Below, in pieces: positions 59,572 to 64,000 of a stretch of 64,000 bases of DNA. The stretch covers positions 62,001 to 126,000 of the forward strand of contig JAIFAC010000225.1 of NCBI GenBank assembly GCA_026545765.1. Reading direction: 5' to 3'. Every line of letters begins with the position of its first letter. Position 1 is the first letter of the stretch. Origin of the DNA: Plantago major. Lineage: Eukaryota; Streptophyta; Magnoliopsida; Lamiales; Plantaginaceae. The notes below the pieces were generated by a model. It was not told where the DNA came from. It ran no database searches and saw only the letters and a list, made by a program, of their open reading frames with translations. The position numbers and the translations under genes are program-made.

Positions 59572-60165
59572 GGGAATGGGGCTAAAACCCATGTCTTAAA
59601 GAATCCTTGTGGTGGTAACTTGACCATCTTGACTAGAGATCCCGAAATTTGGTTCAATGTGGAAAACTAAGGTAAGGATTACGTCGGCTTGAGGTGTTTT
59701 GCAACCTAAGAAGTATGAGCACTTGGATTATGTCACTTTTGACTATAACTCCAAAGCCTATTCCCACGTAAGACATAAGTGCTACCTACAGAACGGGTAA
59801 ATGGTGAGTTCATGGAACTCTTAATGATTCTCAAAGTTTGAAGTTTAAATGGGGTATTGGCAGGATACTCTTGTTGAGAAGTCACCTATGCAAGTGTGAG
59901 GACTGGCCGCCTCAAACTAGAAACACACTTGTGAAACGAGCGTGTCCATGGCCCTGACGGACAAATTATAAGAACAGAAGCAGTGTAGGGTTATATTAGT
60001 GTGGTACTTTTGTCTTGGTATACACAAGGCGCCCGATTCGAGCATCCGTCCATAGTGTGACAAGTATATCCGAAGGTATTCCACTAGGGAAGATTCAAAG
60101 CCGAAAGCTATCTATCCTGATGCTATTATAATCCGCCGGTAAGGTGCATGTGCATCAATTCCCTT

Positions 60166-60177
60166 TCATGTGGGGAT
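60166..60177 (+). other. Polypurine tract of element E
   Basis: CATGTGGGGAT precedes the 3' LTR, in the position of a polypurine tract. It is short and only partly purine. Confidence 0.5.
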
Positions 60178-61044
60178 TGTTGGAATTTTAGTGAATGATT
60201 GAACTTTCAATTTATTCGATGAATTGGTCAATGGGGCCCAACACGTCGAAAACAAGCATTCCGTGTAAGCGTATATCTCATTGTTAAAACGAAATACACT
60301 TTATGTATTAAGTCACTAAAATTGCCAAGTAGTGAAAGCGTGATTAATGCATTAAGTGTGTTTGATCAATATATGAATGACTTAAGTCATCTTAAACATG
60401 AAGATTCGTAATTCTATGTGCTAAAATTCGGGTTAAAGAGCAAAGTAATCGAAAAGAAAGAAGAAAAATTCAAATTCTGGAGAAAAAGTTGAAAATACCG
60501 TAGCTCACCGCGGTGAGCTCATTTCCTTGTAGCTCACCTTGATCTATAAGCGAAACTTTATTTGGTTCGAGACCGCATGAGGTAAAACTTCTTGTCTGAG
60601 CAGTGGTTTTCTCAGAAATTCGAAATTTTACATGTCTTTTCATGAATGGACACTTCCCTTGAGTTGAATAATTGTGTTCCTCTCAACTTGTGTCTATTGA
60701 ATGAAGAGTTAGCACCTTTAGTGGAAGGATATAACTCTTGGGAAAGATCACCAAACAAGTATAAATATGTGAAGAAGTTCTCCACAAGAACACATATCAC
60801 ATTCCATACTTGCTTTCTTTCCTCCTGCTCTTTGTGCATTCTTACACACTCAAACTAAGTTTAAATCGGACTTGGCTATCAGTGGCCTAGCCATTTAAGA
60901 GAGGTTTTATCCTGGGAGACTGCCGTGTACACCGTAGCGGGGAAATAAAGTCTTAAGGAGAGATAGTCAAACTAGCGACTCTTCTCGACCCTGTTTTCTT
61001 CTTCTCTACTTCCATACCCACAGATACCTACCATATTTCCTACA
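60178..61044 (+). repeat. 3' LTR of element E
   Basis: About 867 bp, the direct repeat of 54965-55780. It keeps the 18-bp palindrome (60502-60519) and has about 100 bp (around 60710-60810) absent from the 5' LTR. Confidence 0.9.
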
Positions 61045-61049
61045 ATCAG

Positions 61050-61760
61050 TTCTGATATCATCCATGTTACCACCTTGTTTTCTGTTAATGCAACTTGCTT
61101 TTGGGCTTCTATTGCTGTTTGTATGATATGACTGGTTTAAGTTGTTGCTCTAGATATTCTCTATGTTAACAGCTTGTTTTATGTTGATGTGACTATAATT
61201 TGGGATTGTGTTGAGGTTCTTATGGTATAACTTGTTTACATTCTTGCTCTAGATATCATCTATGTTAACAGATTGTTTTCTGTTAATGTGACTGGTTTAA
61301 GTTCTTGCTCTAGATGTCATCTATGCTAATAGCTTGTTGTCTATTAATGTGACTTGAGTATGGGATTGTATTGATGTTCGCATGATATGACTGATTTAAG
61401 TTCTTGTTCTACATGTCATCTGTCCTGTCCTAATGTTTTCTGTTAATGTGAATTGAGTTGGGGATTTAATTGGCCTGGCTGTGGTTCGTACGATAAGACT
61501 TGGTTATTTACCCTTTTTATTATGACTGCTGATATATTCAATCCATGATCTTGCTTCTGTTATGTGTTGAAAGTCACTATGTCGGAATCAGAATCACTAT
61601 GTTGTAATGATAATTTCAATTGTGTTGATTCCTTTTAGACTGTTTCCAGATTCCAGTAGCATATAATCTTAGTGCTAGAATTTTCATCTTAAGATCTATG
61701 TTAACAGCTTGTTTTCTGTTAATGTGACTTGCGTTTGTGATTGTATCCGTATGGTATGAC
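61050..61760 (+). repeat. Degenerate ~120-bp tandem repeats in the CWF19L2-like intron
   Basis: The phrase ATGTTAACAGCTTGTTTTCT with TTAATGTGACT and GATATGACTGGTTTAAGTTC recurs near 61065, 61165, 61265, 61320, 61430 and 61690. The spacing is uneven, so units have lost segments. A second, related series with AATCACTAT-TTGCAATGA words occurs at 61570-62010. The tract belongs to the intron and lies just right of element E. Confidence 0.75.
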
Positions 61761-62832
61761 CAAGTTAATTGACCTTTTTTATGTTAACCACAGATATCGC
61801 CAATTCTTGATTTAGTTTCTGTTATTGTGTGCTGAATATCACTTCGTTGCAATGAGAATTTCAATTGTGTTAATTCCTTTAGGCTGTATCCACTACCATA
61901 GCCATATAACCTTAGAATGTACTGGTAATTTTCATCTTAATAGATCTATGTTACCTGATTTTGCTTCTGTCATGTACTGAAAATCACTATTGTTGCAATG
62001 ATAAATTTAATTGTGATTTCTTTTTACTATTTCCTCTAGCAAGTAACCTTGAAATGCACTCTGATAATTTTCATCTTGATACACCATAAGAAGCGCTTTT
62101 TCGGTTGTAGTTGCAGAGACATTGACATGATTCTGTAATTTTACTTTCCTGAAGAGCCACATGACATCCACATAGTTCAGTAGTTCATGCTAAGTAGTAA
62201 AGATGTGTTCTACCTAGCTCACTTTTTTATGCAACACCTGCTGTTTTTTTAAGGTCATTAAAACTTATCTTGAATTTTCACCTTTGCAGCATGAACTGTC
62301 CACAAGAACCGTTGATGATAATGTCTGGGATGAATTTCGCAACTTCAAGAAGTGCCTGATAATGATGTTCGCAAAGCAAGAAAAGGATGTGGTGTTCTTG
62401 GAGACAGTGATGGGTTTGGGGCAGCAGAAACGCCACTGCATGGTGGAGTGTATTCCTTTACCTCGTAAAATTGCAAAGCAGGCTCCTGTTTTCTTCAAGA
62501 AGGCAATTGATGAAGCTGAAGATGAGTGGAGTCAACACAATGCCAAGAAGTTGATCGACACGAGTGCAAAGGGTCTTAGGGCTTCAATCCCGGAAAACTT
62601 CCCATATTTCCACGTTGAATTCGGGCTTAACAGAGGATTCGTTCATGTGATTGACAATGAGAGAGAGTTTTAAAGTAACTTTGGGATGAATGTAATTAGA
62701 GGTATGCTGCATACACCTGCTGAGGACATGCATCGGCATCAGAGGCAAGAGTCTGTGGAATTGCAGCGGAAAGCTGTTGCATCTTTTTCACAAGGATGGG
62801 AGCCGTTCGATTGGTCAAAACAGCTGGGCTAG

Positions 62833-63296
62833 TTCTGATGGCATTTTATATTACCAGAGAACTTGTTATGTTAGAATATGCGAGGAGCCGTTCTATATGG
62901 TATTCTGCTCTTTCATTATCACTAGCCATTTATCAACTCAATATATAAAATGTCGTTTGATCGAAATGCAGAGGCTTATCATCAGCAATCCTGCTAGAGG
63001 AGGAACATTTATCCTCTCTTTTACTGTACAAACTGAAACTAATTACTGCAAATCTTGCAGGTGAAAATTTTGGATAGAAAACTCATATATTTAATTAAAA
63101 TCTTTTTACATCGAATTTTCTACCAACTTTGACAATAAATAATCGCTGCGTAATTAAATACCACTATATATTACACCAAATAACATAAATGAGTCATTTT
63201 TCTAGTGAGGCTTAAAAAGAAAAAAGTAATCTCCAAGTATAGCTATCAATTTCTATGACAGTAATCGTTCACTAATATAAACTCTATCAAACTATT
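62833..63296. other. Downstream flank of the CWF19L2-like pseudogene
   Basis: Possible former 3' UTR (TTTTATATTACCAGAG and following) and AT-rich DNA. The ORF at 62777-63064 overlaps the pseudogene exon in another frame and is not called. Confidence 0.4.
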
Positions 63297-63930
63297 CATC
63301 TCCAACCCCCAAACTCTATCATACTCACTTTTTCATTTTTTTTTTCTCATTTCTTCTAAAACTACACTATTCTTTTTTCATTTCTTTCAAAACTTTATAA
63401 TTCATACTTCATAATATTTGTTTTAAATTTCGAAAATAAAAAATACAATACTTAATAAAAATATAACACTACTTTAGATAAAAGAGTACATTACATAAAA
63501 TTAAAACACTACATGAAATTATCGTTTGTATATTTTCAACATTTTTAATTATCGTTTATGTGTTTTCATTTTTATAATTTGTAACCCTTTATTTTCTTGA
63601 AGTGCATTTATTTTATGTAAGTTCTTTTTTTAGTGAATTCGAATATATTAAATATATGAAACGTAAAAAAATATATTACAAATGAAATCGGAAAGAAAAT
63701 AAAATGTGAAATAGAAAGAAAAAAGGAGGAAAAAAAACAAATAAAATAAAATAAAGGAGAAACGAACAAAAGCAAAATCAAAAAATTAAAAAAAAAAAAG
63801 GAAAATGGATGGATTAAGTTTGTTAGCATCAAATGAGTTTGATGGATTTTCCATCAAACTCATGGTTGGACCTCCAATCAAACGTTTGATGGAGTTTCAA
63901 ACACTCCATTAAGCGGGCGTTGGAGAAGGC
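63297..63930. mobile_element. Candidate MITE with CTCCAAC inverted ends
   Basis: The left end CATCTCCAACCCCCAAACTC and the right end, inverted, CTCCAACGCCCGCTTAATGG followed by AAACTCCATCAAACG share CTCCAAC and AAACTC-ATCA in the same order. The interior is very AT-rich and has no coding capacity. About 630 bp. The target duplication was not found, and the low complexity of the region makes the call tentative. Confidence 0.4.
63833..63863. repeat. Perfect 14-bp hairpin
   Basis: ATGAGTTTGATGGA, a 3-bp TTT loop and TCCATCAAACTCAT form a perfect inverted repeat. The words recur nearby (TTTGATGGAGTTT), so it is probably part of the candidate MITE end rather than a terminator. Confidence 0.7.
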
Positions 63931-64000
63931 CTAAATGAGTATACTTATGGTGAACCATTTGGAATATTCTACTAAATCAAACTTGACATGATTATTCGCA

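Larger units (their letters stand above)
54965..61044 (+). mobile_element. Copia LTR retrotransposon E, 6.1 kb, in the CWF19L2-like intron
   Basis: LTRs at 54965-55780 and 60178-61044 both begin TGTTGGAATTTTAGTG and end TTTCCTACA. The element is flanked by ATCAG at 54960-54964 and 61045-61049, a perfect 5-bp target duplication. Inside are gag (55819-56382) and pol in Copia order (56575-59571). It is a different lineage from A-C: shorter, no extra ORF, a UBN2-type gag. It sits 12 bp after the splice donor, in the same direction as the host frame. The LTRs differ by indels and scattered substitutions, and the coding part has many breaks, so it is older than element C. Confidence 0.9.
54690..62832 (+). 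pseudogene. CWF19L2-like splicing-factor gene, C-terminal exons, decayed
   Basis: CWF19-like 2 (yeast Drn1, fission yeast Cwf19) belongs to the late spliceosome and lariat turnover. Exon one (about 54690-54952) reads ADEYDYEPRRKIRKLLGDAN, SEINNSANHVITQ, then PKHLVVSIANFTYLSLP and GHCGILTLQ before a GTAACT donor at 54953. Exon two (62290-62832) begins in phase with HELSTRTVDDNVWDEFRNFK, then DEAEDEWSQHNAKKLIDTSA and FPYFHVEFGLNRGFVHVID, ending WEPFDWSKQLG: the CwfJ C-terminal domains 1 and 2. Three in-frame stops (TGA 54839-54841, TAA 54905-54907, TAA 62671-62673) interrupt otherwise open exons, and no N-terminal two thirds of the usual ~690 residues are visible. It is therefore a truncated pseudogene or decayed duplicate; its intron holds Copia element E. 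Confidence 0.82.

Noticed and set aside
63608-63832. Phenylalanine-rich minus-strand ORF resembling a membrane protein
   Set aside because: It is the translation of an A-rich low-complexity stretch.

Overview
This window is plant nuclear DNA, almost certainly from a eudicot. It holds two plant-specific armadillo-repeat genes, GT-AG introns, nested LTR retrotransposons primed by initiator tRNA-Met, LINE tails, Helitron helicase debris and small inverted-repeat DNA elements. The species cannot be named from the sequence. Most of the 64 kb is transposable-element DNA; host genes occupy roughly 13.1-18.9 kb, and a decayed host gene lies at 54.7-62.8 kb.

Layout. 1-12.2 kb: a minus-strand Copia element with a Sirevirus-like build (A; gag, protease start, primer site and 5' LTR visible, the rest beyond the left edge). 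It sits in the RNase H domain of a LINE and is itself split by a 7.8-kb non-autonomous Gypsy-like element (D) that carries an antisense gene and no polymerase. 13.1-14.7 kb: intact intronless U-box/ARM E3 ligase gene (PUB38/PUB39 type). 15.06-15.19 kb: an orphan terminal exon. 16.9-18.8 kb: intact intronless ARMADILLO REPEAT ONLY (ARO) gene. 19.6-22.6 kb: a large fold-back repeat block with one inverted arm on the left and about three tandem arms on the right. 24.0-24.2 kb: a Mutator-type MITE with a perfect 9-bp target duplication. 25.9 kb: a fold-back MITE. 26.5 kb: a second LINE RNase H fragment. 27.6-28.8 kb: three pieces of Helitron PIF1-like helicase.

28.8-54.3 kb: a 5'-truncated plus-strand Copia element with an extra 3' ORF (B), split by a full-length 15.6-kb minus-strand relative (C, 35685-51263) flanked by GAATA on both sides. 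54.7-62.8 kb: the C-terminal exons of a CWF19L2-like splicing-factor gene with three in-frame stops; its intron holds a 6.1-kb Copia element (E) flanked by ATCAG. 63.3-63.9 kb: a candidate MITE.

The two intact host genes lie on the same strand and both encode ARM-repeat proteins, but they belong to different families (ubiquitin ligase versus ROP-signalling scaffold); nothing shows that they act together. The most notable observations are the nested insertion histories, the AGATATCT palindrome scattered through the A/B/C family, the antisense gene of element D, and blocks with an apparent deficit of CAG/CTG words that may reflect CHG methylation or a methylation-linked sequencing artefact. No wholly new biological system is demonstrated. 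The LTR elements are treated as fossils and their individual lesions are not listed.
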